Part shown: piece by piece, positions 8,405 to 17,131 of the stretch
How the letters are laid out: each line of letters starts with the position of its first letter
How positions within the stretch are numbered: the first letter of the stretch is position 1
Origin: Halorubrum sp. PV6
Lineage (GTDB): Archaea > Halobacteriota > Halobacteria > Halobacteriales > Haloferacaceae
Direction of reading: 5' to 3'
Assembly: GCF_003990725.2 (NCBI RefSeq)
Contig: NZ_CP030064.1
Span: 1,302,001-1,366,000, forward strand
Length of the DNA stretch: 64,000 nt
Translations under genes and position numbers: made by a program
The notes under the pieces: generated by a model
Databases searched by the model: none
Told to the model about the DNA's origin: nothing
The model's input: only the letters and a program-made list of their open reading frames with translations

Positions 8405-9379
8405 TCAGTTCAGCGCGACGCCGTCCTCGGCTTCGAGCAGCTCGTGGTATCGGTTCCGGATGGTGACCTCGCTGATGTTGGCGACGTCGCTGACGTCGCT
8501 CTGGGTCACCTTCTCGTTGACGAGCAGCGAGGCGGCGTACACGGCGGCCGCCGCGAGGCCGACGGGCGATTTCCCCGAGTGAAGCCCTTGCGACTTCGCG
8601 GTGTCGAGCAGCGAGCGCGCCCGTCGCTCCGCCTCGTCCGACAGGCCGAGGTCGGAGGCGAACCGGGGGACGTAGCTGCCGGGGTCGGCCGGCTGAATCT
8701 CTAACTTGAGTTCGCGGACGACGTAGCGGTAGGTCCGGGCAATCTCGTCTTTCTCCACCCGCGAGACGCCCGCGATCTCGTCGAGGCTTCGCGGGGTCCC
8801 CGCCTGCCGGGCGGCGGCGTACAGCGACGCCGTCGAGACGCCCTCGATGGAGCGACCGGGGAGCAGGTCCTCGTCGAGCGCGCGCCGGTAGATGACGGAG
8901 GCGGTCTCACGGACGTTGTCCGGGAGACCGAGCGCCGAGGCCATCCGATCGATCTCGCCGAGCGCCTGTTTCAGGTTGCGCTCCTTCGAGTCGCGGGTGC
9001 GGAACCGCTCGTTCCAGGTCCGCAGCCGCTGCATCTTCTCGCGCTGGCGGCTCGACAGGGACTTCCCGTAGGCGTCTTTGTCCTGCCAGCCGATGTTCGT
9101 CGAGAGCCCCTTGTCGTGCATCATGTTCGTCGTCGGGGCGCCGACGCGCGACTTGGTGTCTTTCTCCTTCGAGTCGAACGCGCGCCACTCCGGCCCGCGG
9201 TCGATCTCGTTTTCCTCAACGACGAGTCCGCAGTCGACACAGACCGTCTCGCCGTGTTCCGTGTCGGTCGCGAGCTGGCCGTCACACTCCGGGCAGCGCA
9301 GCTCCTCGTTCGCCGATTCGGTCTCGGGCTCTGTCTCGTCGACGTGCTCCGCCGTATACGTTCGAACGTTTTCGCTCAT
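8405..9379 (-). CDS. tfb: Transcription initiation factor IIB (TFB)
   Basis: Archaeal general transcription factor that bridges TBP-bound TATA DNA and RNA polymerase. The N-terminal zinc ribbon has Cys29, Cys32, Cys47 and Cys50 (CPEC ... CVDC). The B-finger/reader region follows (DRGPEWRAFDSKEKDTKSR, GAPTTNMMHDKGLSTNIGW), then two cyclin-like repeats, about residues 130-215 and 225-320. The second ends with the BRE-contacting helix-turn-helix (DVSDVANISEVTIRNRYHEL). The length of 324 residues is normal. Haloarchaea usually carry several tfb paralogs, so this may be one of a set rather than the housekeeping copy. Confidence 0.97.
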   Translation of the reverse strand: MSENVRTYTAEHVDETEPETESANEELRCPECDGQLATDTEHGETVCVDCGLVVEENEIDRGPEWRAFDSKEKDTKSRVGAPTTNMMHDKGLSTNIGWQDKDAYGKSLSSRQREKMQRLRTWNERFRTRDSKERNLKQALGEIDRMASALGLPDNVRETASVIYRRALDEDLLPGRSIEGVSTASLYAAARQAGTPRSLDEIAGVSRVEKDEIARTYRYVVRELKLEIQPADPGSYVPRFASDLGLSDEAERRARSLLDTAKSQGLHSGKSPVGLAAAAVYAASLLVNEKVTQSDVSDVANISEVTIRNRYHELLEAEDGVALN

Positions 9380-9460
9380 TGGTTAATTCAGGTGGAGGGA
9401 ACGAGGTGACCGAGCAACGCGTTTCGGTCGGTTTCCTCACCACAATGTAGTCGGCGAATG

Positions 9461-9468
9461 TATTTAAA
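9461..9468 (-). promoter_or_regulatory. TATA box upstream of tfb
   Basis: On the minus strand the sequence GATTTAAATACA contains a near-consensus archaeal TATA box, preceded by purine-rich CGAAGA that could serve as BRE. It is about 82 bases before the tfb ATG, so the transcript would have a leader of roughly 55 bases. The 313-base gap between tfb and the divergent peptidase gene (9380-9692) also contains the plus-strand sequence TATAAATC near 9599, possibly serving the peptidase gene. Confidence 0.5.
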
Positions 9469-9692
9469 TCTTCGGCCGAACAATCAGATTAGAGAATCAC
9501 GGTAATCGGCGCGTAGAGCCCGATTTTACGCGAGTGTACCGAGTTCTTCAGCGGGCCGAAACGTCCGGGGTGTGCGCTCCCGCCGAGCCACCGTCCACCT
9601 ATAAATCTATTTCGCGGTCGGTCCCGCCTCGCGACCGCCGGAGCAACGGCCGCGAGGACAACCGATTTGGGGGCCGATCGAGTACCCTTCGT

Positions 9693-10877
9693 ATGAACCG
9701 CACGCGACTCGACGACCGCCTCGCCGACTTAGCGACCGACGGCTACCTGATCGACGCCGCACAGGACGACGCCAACCAGCTGTACCTCTCGGGGTTCACC
9801 GGCCCCGACCCCTTCCTCACGCTGTACGCCGACGGCGAGATACACGTCCTCGTCAGCGGGCTGGAGTACGGTCGCGCCCGCACGGAGTCGACCGCCGACT
9901 CCGTCGACCGCCACGCCGACTACGACTACGAATACGGCGGCCGCGAGGCCCGAAACGACATGTACGCCCGGTTCGTCCGCGAGAAGGGCGTGGAGTCGGT
10001 GTCGATGCCGCCCCGAGGGCCGGTCGGCACCGCGGACGCCCTTCGCGACCGCGGTATCGACGTCGTCGTCGATTCCGACGACCGGCTCGGGGAGGTCCGT
10101 GCGGTCAAGACGGACGAAGAGATTGCGGCGATTCGCGAGGCACAGCGCGCCAACGAGGCCGCGATGCGGGCCGCCGAGTCGCTGATAGCCGGCGCCGACG
10201 TGGCCGGCGAGGACGCCCCGGTCGACGGCGACGTGGGGCCGGGGACGCTCCTCCACGACGGCGAGCCGCTCACCAGCGAGCGGGTGACCGAGGAGATCGA
10301 GGTGACCCTCCTCCGGCACGGCTGCGCGCTCGACCAGACGATCGTCGCCGGCGGCGCACAGGCGGCCGATCCCCACGACCGCGGTTCGGGCCCGCTCCGG
10401 GCGCACGAGGCGATCATCGTCGACATCTTCCCGCGCTCGAAGGCGACGAAGTACAACGCGGACATGACCCGGACGTTCTGCGTCGGCGAGCCGGGCGACC
10501 GGCTCCGCGAGTGGTACGACCTCACCGAGCGCGCGCTCGACGCCGCGCTCGACGCGATCGAACCGGGCGCTGACGGCGAGGACGTGCACGCGGCGGCCTG
10601 TGCGGTGTACGGGGCGGCCGGCGAGCCGACGTTCCGGACCGACCCCGAGACGGAGACCGGCTTCATCCACTCCACCGGTCACGGGGTGGGACTCGACGTC
10701 CACGAGGCCCCCCGGCTCGCGAGCGGCGGCGGCGAGCTGACGCCCGGTCAGGTGGTCACCGTCGAACCGGGGCTCTACGACCCGGACGTCGGCGGCGTCC
10801 GGATCGAAGACATCGTCGTCGTCACCGAGGACGGCTACGAGAACCTGACCGAGTACCCGATCGAGTTCGTGGTCTGA
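9693..10877 (+). CDS. M24 family metallopeptidase (Xaa-Pro dipeptidase/aminopeptidase-like)
   Basis: A 394-residue creatinase/prolidase-type protein. The N-terminal half is the creatinase-like domain (ANQLYLSGFTGPDPFLTLY). The C-terminal pita-bread domain supplies the five metal ligands: Asp in AIIVDIFPRS, Asp in YNADMTRTFCVGEP, His in HSTGHGVGLDVHE, Glu in VVTVEPGLYDP and Glu in GVRIEDIVVV. Such enzymes release N-terminal residues ahead of proline or split X-Pro dipeptides using two divalent metals. The ATG at 9693 is preferred over in-frame upstream starts because those residues are basic and unlike haloarchaeal protein. Confidence 0.93.
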   Translation: MNRTRLDDRLADLATDGYLIDAAQDDANQLYLSGFTGPDPFLTLYADGEIHVLVSGLEYGRARTESTADSVDRHADYDYEYGGREARNDMYARFVREKGVESVSMPPRGPVGTADALRDRGIDVVVDSDDRLGEVRAVKTDEEIAAIREAQRANEAAMRAAESLIAGADVAGEDAPVDGDVGPGTLLHDGEPLTSERVTEEIEVTLLRHGCALDQTIVAGGAQAADPHDRGSGPLRAHEAIIVDIFPRSKATKYNADMTRTFCVGEPGDRLREWYDLTERALDAALDAIEPGADGEDVHAAACAVYGAAGEPTFRTDPETETGFIHSTGHGVGLDVHEAPRLASGGGELTPGQVVTVEPGLYDPDVGGVRIEDIVVVTEDGYENLTEYPIEFVV

Positions 10878-10946
10878 GACCACCCCACAGCCGGCCTCGC
10901 TGGCCGCGACCGGAACCCCCTTTTTGAGCCCCGAGTTAGGTCAGTC

Positions 10947-12131
10947 GTGAACTGGCGGTACAAACACACCGCGTTGACCCTTTGTACGCTCGCGTTCACG
11001 GCCACGATGGTCGCGCGGCTGGTGATCAGCCCGCTGATCCCGGAGATTCGGACCGAGTTCGGCGTCACAAACGCGACGGTCGGGCTCGGCCTGTCCGGGA
11101 TGTGGCTCGCCTACGCGCTCGCGCAGTTCCCCTCCGGCGTCCTCGGCGACCGCTACGGCGAACGCGCCGTCATCCTGACCGCCGTCGGCGCGACCGCGGT
11201 CGCGTCGCTTTTCATCGCGCTGTCCCCGTCTATCGTCGCGTTCGTCGGCTTCGTCGTGCTGCTCGGGGCCGGCGCCGGACTCCACTACACGGTGGCGACG
11301 ACGTTTCTCAGCCGGCGGTTCGACGACATCGGCCGCGCCATCGGCGTCCACGTGGCCGGCGGTCCGGCGGCGGGGCTCGCCGCGCCGCCGCTGGCCGCCT
11401 TCGTCGGGTCGCGATACGGGTGGCGCGCCGGCATCGCCCTCGGCGTCGCCGTCGCGGTGCCGGTGTTCGCCCTGTTCGCGTGGCGGGTGCGGCCCACGGA
11501 GCCGCGCAGACCGGACCAGGAGGTCCGTGAGCGCTTCGCCGTCGGCCCGCTGGTCGAACTCCTCTCCCGGCCGGCGGTGTTCTACACGACCGCGCTGTCG
11601 ACGATGGGCGCGTTCACGTGGCAGGCGACCGCCTCGTTTCTCCCGAGTTTCCTCGAGTTCGGGACCGGCCTCTCGGCCGGGCTCTCGGCGTTGCTCTTCT
11701 CGCTGTACTTCCTCGTCCACGGGGCGACCCAGCCGGTCACGGGGTCGATATCCGACCGGATCGGCCGCGACGCGACGGTGATGGCGACGATGGCGGCCGG
11801 CGTCGTCGGCTACGGCCTGCTCGCCGCGACGGCGGCAGCCGACCTCGGGCGAGTCGTCCCGGTCGTCGGCGTCGCCGTCGTCGGCCTCGCGATGTCGTGG
11901 GGCGCGCCGCTGCAGTCGCGGTTCATGGACCTGCTCTCGGACGCCGAGCGCGGCGCCGGCTTCGGTCTCGTCCGGACGGCCTACATGGTCGTGGGCGCGT
12001 CGGGGAGCGTCGTCGTCGGCGCGGTGTCGGACGCCACCGGGTGGGCGCCCGCGTTCGGGCTGCTCGCCGGCGTGATGGCGCTCGGGCTCGCGACGCTGCT
12101 CGCGAACCGGCTGTTGGGACTGGGGTACTGA
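10947..12131 (+). CDS. Major facilitator superfamily transporter
   Basis: A 394-residue polytopic membrane protein with about 12 hydrophobic spans. The loop between spans 2 and 3 has the MFS signature GVLGDRYGERAVIL, and its pseudo-repeat occurs after span 8 (GSISDRIGRDATVMA). It probably exports or imports a small solute by proton or sodium coupling; substrate is not deducible. The GTG at 10947 begins the protein (VNWRYKHTALTLCTLAF); a CTTTTTGAG box at about 10919-10927 places transcription initiation close to this codon. Confidence 0.9.
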   Translation: MNWRYKHTALTLCTLAFTATMVARLVISPLIPEIRTEFGVTNATVGLGLSGMWLAYALAQFPSGVLGDRYGERAVILTAVGATAVASLFIALSPSIVAFVGFVVLLGAGAGLHYTVATTFLSRRFDDIGRAIGVHVAGGPAAGLAAPPLAAFVGSRYGWRAGIALGVAVAVPVFALFAWRVRPTEPRRPDQEVRERFAVGPLVELLSRPAVFYTTALSTMGAFTWQATASFLPSFLEFGTGLSAGLSALLFSLYFLVHGATQPVTGSISDRIGRDATVMATMAAGVVGYGLLAATAAADLGRVVPVVGVAVVGLAMSWGAPLQSRFMDLLSDAERGAGFGLVRTAYMVVGASGSVVVGAVSDATGWAPAFGLLAGVMALGLATLLANRLLGLGY

Positions 12132-12157
12132 CGGATACGCGACCGAGAAAAGCGCCG

Positions 12158-12394
12158 TTACAGTCGGTCGTCTTCGAGGCTCCCCGGATCCTGCGCGGTG
12201 TCGAACATGTTGTTTTCGGCGCCGTCGAGCATCTCGTCGCGCGGGTCGTCGTCGACGACGGTCACGTTGTACGCCTCGATGCCGGAGGCGATCAGGTCCT
12301 CTGCGGCCTGCTCTTCGGAGACGAACTCCTGATCGGCGAGCTGCTGGAACTCGGCGTAGACGTCGTCGGACAGGTTCAGCTCGAAGGTGGGCAT
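12158..12394 (-). CDS. Small acidic protein, possible ribbon-helix-helix
   Basis: A 78-residue protein beginning MPTFELNLSDDVYAEFQQLA, a beta strand followed by a helix. The next segment, EEQAAEDLIASGIEAYNV, is a second helix. This resembles the strand-helix-helix layout of MetJ/Arc-type DNA-binding proteins, but the N-terminal strand is unusually acidic for a DNA reader. The C-terminal 30 residues are acidic and probably disordered. It is convergent with the MFS gene and looks like a conserved haloarchaeal hypothetical protein. Confidence 0.7.
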   Translation of the reverse strand: MPTFELNLSDDVYAEFQQLADQEFVSEEQAAEDLIASGIEAYNVTVVDDDPRDEMLDGAENNMFDTAQDPGSLEDDRL

Positions 12395-12473
12395 ACGCGC
12401 TCGTTCCGGCCGGACGCTTTTAAACGTTCGCTCGTCGGCGACGGGCGCGAGCGAGGGTTCTGCGACTCCGGAT

Positions 12474-13076
12474 TTATAAATCGCGCCACGCGCCGAGGAA
12501 TCGCTGGAGCGCGGTGAGGTGTCCGACGGCGGCGAACAGCGCGAGCAGGAGTCCGACGACGTTCAGCCCGACGACTATCGGCGCGGAGTAGACGGCGGCG
12601 ACGACCCCGACGATGCCCATCAGCGCGAGGCGGTCGGCGCGGCCGAGCAGCCCGCCGTACTCGCGGCCGATGCCGACCGCCTGTATCTGGGTGCCCATGT
12701 ACGAGGTCATCAACACGCCGGTCACCGCGGCGAATCCGAGTGCATACGCCCCGATTCCCACGGTGAAACCGGCGATAACCGCGATGTCCGCGTAGCGGTC
12801 GAGAACGTGATCGAGGAGGTCGCCGCCGTCAGAAGAGACCGCCAAGTGGCGGGCGAGCGCGCCGTCGACGAGGTCGAGCCAGCCGTTGAGGAGGACACAG
12901 ATCGCCCCGAGGACGTAGAACGCGGGCTCGCCGACCGCGAACGCGCCGGCCGCGCCGACCGCGACCGCGAAGGCGACGACGCTCACCTGGTCCGGCGAGA
13001 GGCCGAGCCACGCCGCGGCGCGCACCCACGGCCCGAGCAGGCGATCCGCCACCGAGCGGTACTGGTCGAGAGTCAT
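12474..13076 (-). CDS. CDP-alcohol phosphatidyltransferase family membrane enzyme
   Basis: A 200-residue integral membrane protein with about six hydrophobic segments. The family signature D-G-x2-A-R-x8-G-x3-D-x3-D is intact: DGALARHLAVSSDGGDLLD followed by HVLD, the Mg2+-binding site that transfers a phosphoalcohol from a CDP-linked lipid. In archaea such enzymes make archaetidylserine, archaetidylglycerol phosphate or archaetidylinositol phosphate; which one applies is unknown. It lies 26 bases downstream of the adenylate-kinase-like gene and in the same direction, so hisC, the kinase and this gene probably share a transcript. Confidence 0.9.
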   Translation of the reverse strand: MTLDQYRSVADRLLGPWVRAAAWLGLSPDQVSVVAFAVAVGAAGAFAVGEPAFYVLGAICVLLNGWLDLVDGALARHLAVSSDGGDLLDHVLDRYADIAVIAGFTVGIGAYALGFAAVTGVLMTSYMGTQIQAVGIGREYGGLLGRADRLALMGIVGVVAAVYSAPIVVGLNVVGLLLALFAAVGHLTALQRFLGAWRDL

Positions 13077-13102
13077 CTACCGATCCGACCGTCGCGGCGG
13101 AC

Positions 13103-13648
13103 TCATATATACTCCATGAAGTCGACGGTCCCCGCGCTCGGCTCGCGCTCGCCCTCGACGGCGGCGCGGATCTCGTCCGCGACGGCCGCCGGGTCGCGGT
13201 CGGTCGTGTCGATCTCGTAGACGTTCTCGACCCCGTGTTCGGCGACGGCCTCCGAGAGAACCACGTCGAGCGCCTCGCTCTCGGCGTTCTCGGTCGCGGT
13301 CGCGTCCGGCTCCCCGCGCTCGCGGAGCCGTTCCTCGACCGCCTCCGGGTGACAGCGCAGGACCACGACGCGGTCGACGTCGAACCGGTGCGCGAGGTGC
13401 GAGTCGAGCACGCCCGTCCAGTCGCCGAGGTACTCGCGCACCGCGTCCAGGTCGGCGACGAGCGTGTCGCGCTCGGCGTCGCGCTCGGTCCAGAGCGACG
13501 CGTCTTCCTTTATAAGATCGTTGAGGTGGATCACGTCGTACGCGTCTGCGAGCAGGGCCGTCGCCGTCGACTTGCCGGTTCCGGGGGTACCGGTGACGGC
13601 GACGCGGGTCGGGGCCTCGTCCTTGCCGCTCGGAGAGCCCTCGCTCAC
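13103..13648 (-). CDS. Adenylate kinase-like P-loop NTPase (Fap7/hCINAP type)
   Basis: A 181-residue P-loop protein beginning at a GTG whose bases overlap the hisC stop (GTGA, 13645-13648). The Walker A motif GTPGTGKST is close to the N-terminus, followed by VIHLNDLIKEDASLW, the LDSHLAHRF segment and VVVLRCHPEAVEERLRERG, all as in the archaeal Fap7-like adenylate kinases. These bind AMP and ATP, and in eukaryotes and archaea members help mature the small ribosomal subunit. It is translationally coupled to hisC, an arrangement I take to be common in haloarchaea. Confidence 0.88.
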   Translation of the reverse strand: MSEGSPSGKDEAPTRVAVTGTPGTGKSTATALLADAYDVIHLNDLIKEDASLWTERDAERDTLVADLDAVREYLGDWTGVLDSHLAHRFDVDRVVVLRCHPEAVEERLRERGEPDATATENAESEALDVVLSEAVAEHGVENVYEIDTTDRDPAAVADEIRAAVEGEREPSAGTVDFMEYI

Positions 13649-14739
13649 GCCCGAACACCGAGCCCGAGGTCGGCGAGCGTCTCGTTGAGCCGGTCGACCG
13701 CCTCGCGGGTCTCTTCGCGCGTCCCGGTCGAGATCCGGACGTGGTTCGGGAGCCCGAACGAGGTGCAGTCCCGGATGATGACGCCGCGCTCCTGGGCCGC
13801 CTCGGCGACCCGCTCCGCGTCGCCGACCTCGGCGAGCACGAAGTTGCCGGCCGACTCGACGGTCGGCGCGTCGAGTTCCTCGGCAATGTACTCGCGGGCC
13901 CAGCGCGCCGACTCGACCGACTCCTCGACGTGCGACTCGTCGTCGAGGGCGGCGAGCGCCGCCCGGCACGCCAGCTCGTTCGCGGCGAACGGCGTGTTCA
14001 CCTTCGCGTACGCCTCGCCCCACGCCTCCGGGACGACGCCGTACCCGATCCGGAGCCCCGCGAGGCCGTACGCCTTCGAGAACGTTCGCAGCACCGCCAC
14101 GTCGTCGCGCTCGTCGACGAGGGGGATCGCGCTGTCGACGTCCGAGAACTCGCCGTACGCCTCGTCGACGACGACGAGCGTCTCCTCGGCGGTCGCGTCC
14201 GCGATCGCCTCCACCTCGTCGAGCGGCATCGTCGACCCCGAAGGGTTGTGCGGGGAGGTGACGTAGACGATCCGCTCGCCGCCGTACGCGCCGAGGACCG
14301 TCTCCGCGTCCTGCGCGAAGCCGTCGGCCGCGTCGAGGTCGTACGTCGAGACCTCGCCGTGGTGGTACCGCGCCGACATCCCGTAGTAGGCGAAGCCGGG
14401 TTCGGGGACGAGGACCTCGTCGCCGGGCGCTAACGCGGCCCGTGCGAAGTAGTCGATGGAGCCGTCGGCGCCCGGCGAGACCCACACCTGCTCGGTCGTC
14501 ACGTCCCACTTGTCGGCGATCTTGGCGGTGAGGTCGGTGTGCGACGACTTCGGGTACTGGTGGACGCGGTCGGCGTGGTCGCGGATCGCCTCGATCGCCG
14601 CCGGGCTGGGGCCGTGCGGGTTCTCGTTCGACGAGAGTTTGATCAGGTCGTCGGGGTCGAGCCCGCGGTCGCGGGCGACCTCCTCGACGCCCCGGCCGGG
14701 AACGTACGGCGAGTGATCGGAGAGATCCCGTGGTTGCAT
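13645..14739 (-). CDS. hisC: Histidinol-phosphate aminotransferase
   Basis: A 364-residue PLP enzyme that transaminates imidazole acetol phosphate to histidinol phosphate in histidine synthesis. Typical landmarks are LSSNENPHGPSP near the N-terminus, SPHNPSGSTMP, VVDEAYGEFSD, the PLP lysine in RTFSKAYGLAGLRIGYG and the C-terminal HVRISTGTREE. The start is set at the ATG 14739 (MQPRDLSDHSPYVPGRGV); a 19-codon upstream extension looks non-coding. It leads the hisC - kinase - phosphotransferase run. Confidence 0.93.
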   Translation of the reverse strand: MQPRDLSDHSPYVPGRGVEEVARDRGLDPDDLIKLSSNENPHGPSPAAIEAIRDHADRVHQYPKSSHTDLTAKIADKWDVTTEQVWVSPGADGSIDYFARAALAPGDEVLVPEPGFAYYGMSARYHHGEVSTYDLDAADGFAQDAETVLGAYGGERIVYVTSPHNPSGSTMPLDEVEAIADATAEETLVVVDEAYGEFSDVDSAIPLVDERDDVAVLRTFSKAYGLAGLRIGYGVVPEAWGEAYAKVNTPFAANELACRAALAALDDESHVEESVESARWAREYIAEELDAPTVESAGNFVLAEVGDAERVAEAAQERGVIIRDCTSFGLPNHVRISTGTREETREAVDRLNETLADLGLGVRA

Positions 14740-14811
14740 GGGAGCCAGTCGGGGAGGCTCGGATTTAAGCGTGGTCGTACTCGCCGGCGGCGACACCTTC
14801 GGTCGCTCCGG

Positions 14812-16209
14812 TCACGGCGAGCGACCGTCGGCGCGAGCGAGGCGTCGCCGTCCCTCGGCCACGACCCCCGGCCGCCCGCCGAGTTCGATCGCGACCGTCT
14901 CGCCCGCGTACTCGACGCTTGCGACGACGCCGCGGTCGTACGCCCACGACAGCGCCGCCTGCGTCTCCCCGCCGTTCGAGACGGTCACCGCGGCCGTCGC
15001 GGTCGGGAGCGCGTCGGCGACCGCCGATCGGAGGGCGGCGAGCCCCGTGCCGTCGCGCGCGCTGACCGCGACCGGCGACCGGAGCGCGGCCGCGACCGGC
15101 GTCTCCTGCCGGTCGAGTTCGACCACGACCGACCGGTAGGTGTCCATCGCGGCCGCGAGGGCGTCGGCCTCGACCCGATCGGCCTTCGTGAACACGGGGA
15201 GTACGGGGCCGTCGGTCGCCTCGATGGCCGACAGCGACGTGTGCACCTTGCGTCGGACCGCGTCGGCGTCGTCGCTTGCGTCGACGGCGAGCAGCGCGCA
15301 GTCGGCCCGTCGCACCGCGTCGAGGGTCGCGCGGAACGACCGGATCGCGTCGTGGGGCAGCCCGTCGAGAAAGCCGACCGTGTCCGTGACGACCGCCTGC
15401 CGGCCGTCGAGGGTCGCCCGCCGCGTCGTCGTCGAAAGGGTCTCGAACGGCCGGGCGCCGTCGGCGCTCGGTTCGGCGGTGTCGTTGCCACCGTGGCCGT
15501 CGTCGCCGTCGTCGGCGAGTCGGCTCGCGAGCGTCGACTTCCCCGCGTTCGTGTACCCCGCGAGCGACACGAGGTCGAGCCCGGCGGATCGACGCTCCGA
15601 TCTGCGCTTCGCGCGGTCGGCGGTGATCCGGTCTAACGCGCGCTCGGCGGCCTCGATCCGGCGCTCGATGTCGCGGACGCGCGGGTCCCCCTCGGGTCGG
15701 AGCGAGACGCGCTCGTTCGAATCGCGGGCGGCCGCCTCCTCGATCCGCGGGAGCTCGTACCGAAGCCGCGCCAGTTCGAGTTGCCGGTCGGCGACCCCCG
15801 AGTCGGCCGCCGCACTGAACAGCGACAACACCAGCCGCGGCCGGTCGATCACCGCGGTGCCGGTCGGCAGCAGATCCCCGAGCGAGAAGGTCTGACCGGG
15901 CGAGAGGCTCCCGTCGTATAGCACCGCGGCCGCGTCGGTCTCGGCGACGAGTCGCATCAGGTCCTCGGCCGCGCCGCGACCGAGCCCGTACGTCGGGTCC
16001 TCGCGGCGCCGCTGGGTCACCTCGCCGACGACGGCGTAGCCCGCCGCGTCCGCCAGCGCGCGAATCTCGGCCGTGTCCGGCGTCTCGTCCCCCGATCGGG
16101 CCGCGACGACGGCCGGCGTCGATCCCCCCGATCCGTGGGTCGCGGTGCCGTCGCTCGTCGCCGAGTCGGGCGGAGCGGTCGCGTTCGGTTCGGTGTCGTC
16201 TCGTCCCAT
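14812..16209 (-). CDS. hflX: HflX-type ribosome-associated GTPase
   Basis: A 465-residue GTPase. The N-terminal HflX domain (about residues 45-185) contains TYGLGRGAAEDLMRLV, YDGSLSPGQTFSLG and LARLRYELPRIEE, then an arginine-rich linker helix. The G domain has G1 GYTNAGKST, G3 DTVGFLDGLPHD and G4 TKAD (a variant of NKxD). HflX proteins bind the large ribosomal subunit and rescue or split stalled ribosomes. The first 40 residues are a disordered acidic tail. A tandem run of GTC/GTCG codons makes several reading frames look open here; only this one has family motifs. Confidence 0.94.
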   Translation of the reverse strand: MGRDDTEPNATAPPDSATSDGTATHGSGGSTPAVVAARSGDETPDTAEIRALADAAGYAVVGEVTQRRREDPTYGLGRGAAEDLMRLVAETDAAAVLYDGSLSPGQTFSLGDLLPTGTAVIDRPRLVLSLFSAAADSGVADRQLELARLRYELPRIEEAAARDSNERVSLRPEGDPRVRDIERRIEAAERALDRITADRAKRRSERRSAGLDLVSLAGYTNAGKSTLASRLADDGDDGHGGNDTAEPSADGARPFETLSTTTRRATLDGRQAVVTDTVGFLDGLPHDAIRSFRATLDAVRRADCALLAVDASDDADAVRRKVHTSLSAIEATDGPVLPVFTKADRVEADALAAAMDTYRSVVVELDRQETPVAAALRSPVAVSARDGTGLAALRSAVADALPTATAAVTVSNGGETQAALSWAYDRGVVASVEYAGETVAIELGGRPGVVAEGRRRLARADGRSP

Positions 16210-16328
16210 GGTTCACTCGTCGCGGTCACCTCGCGAGCGCCAGCGCGGGGGGCGCTTCGCTCACGAACGTTCACCGGAAACCCGGTGTCCGGTCGCGCTG
16301 GGCGGCGGGTCCCCCGAACGGCCGCCGC

Positions 16329-17072
16329 CTACGGGACCCGCACGTCGTGTTCGAGCGTGCCGACGCCCTCGACGTCGACCTCGACGGTGTCGCCGTCGGA
16401 GAGGGGGCCGACGCCCGCCGGCGTCCCGGTCGATATCACGTCGCCCGGTTCGAGCGTGAGGTAGGCGGTTATCTCTTCGATCAGCGTCGGCACGTCGAAG
16501 AACAGCTGGGAGCGGTCCCCGGACTGCTTCGTCTCGCCGTTCACGCGGAGTTCGACGCTCGCGTCGGCCGGCACCTCGTCCGGCGTCGCCACGACCGGGC
16601 CGAGCGGCGCGGCGCCGTCGAACGCCTTCCCGCGCACCCAGTTCTGTTCGCGGTCCTGGTCGTCGCGGTTCGACACGTCGTTCATGCAGGTGAACCCGGC
16701 GACCACGTCCATCGCGTCTTCGGCCCGAACGTCCTTACACTGCTCGCCGATGACGACGGCCAGTTCGGCCTCCCAGTCGACCCGCGCTTTCCCCGCGGGG
16801 ATCGTTATCTCGTCGCCGTGGCCGGCTAGCGCGTTCGGCGGCTTTAAGAAGAGGAGCGGGCGGTCGGGCACCTCGCTGTCGCGCTCGGCGGCGTGGTCGG
16901 CGTAGTTCCGGCCGATACAGACGATCTTCGTCGGCTGCGCTGGTGGGAGCACGTCGATAGCGGGGTCGTCGAGGGCGTACTCCTCGCCGGCGAAGGCGAC
17001 GGTGTCGCGCTCGGGGTCGTACGTCCCCTCGCGAGTCGAGCCGGCCGGATCGCGGAACCGTACGTGATGCAT
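16329..17072 (-). CDS. Fumarylacetoacetate hydrolase family protein
   Basis: A 247-residue single-domain member of the FAH superfamily. The metal and substrate segments are evident: IVCIGRNYADHAAE, PLLFLKPPNALAGHG, VDWEAELAVVIG (metal-binding Glu), FTCMNDVSNRDDQD and GKAFDGAAPLGPVV, ending STGTPAGVGPLSDGD. Members hydrolyse or decarboxylate 1,3-diketo acids, for instance acylpyruvates, or oxaloacetate. The short length and layout fit the acylpyruvase/oxaloacetate decarboxylase branch better than true fumarylacetoacetase, but substrate is unproven. Confidence 0.92.
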   Translation of the reverse strand: MHHVRFRDPAGSTREGTYDPERDTVAFAGEEYALDDPAIDVLPPAQPTKIVCIGRNYADHAAERDSEVPDRPLLFLKPPNALAGHGDEITIPAGKARVDWEAELAVVIGEQCKDVRAEDAMDVVAGFTCMNDVSNRDDQDREQNWVRGKAFDGAAPLGPVVATPDEVPADASVELRVNGETKQSGDRSQLFFDVPTLIEEITAYLTLEPGDVISTGTPAGVGPLSDGDTVEVDVEGVGTLEHDVRVP

Positions 17073-17131
17073 ACGCGACCCATCGACCGGCCGGATAAAA
17101 GGCGTGCCGGAGGGCGCCGACGGGCCGTCGA

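Noticed and set aside
6584-8704. 706-codon plus-strand frame across the coiled-coil protein, Nudix and tfb genes
   Set aside because: It is antisense to three well-supported genes, is rich in Arg, Gly and Val and has no family motif; high GC makes such antisense frames open.
13103-14509. Reading the kinase-like gene as a 468-residue protein
   Set aside because: The upstream 280 codons are out-of-frame hisC sequence; GTG 13648 overlapping the hisC stop gives the correct N-terminus.
14765-16216. 483-codon minus-strand frame overlapping hflX
   Set aside because: Same strand, other frame; arginine/glycine-rich, while the hflX frame holds every GTPase motif.
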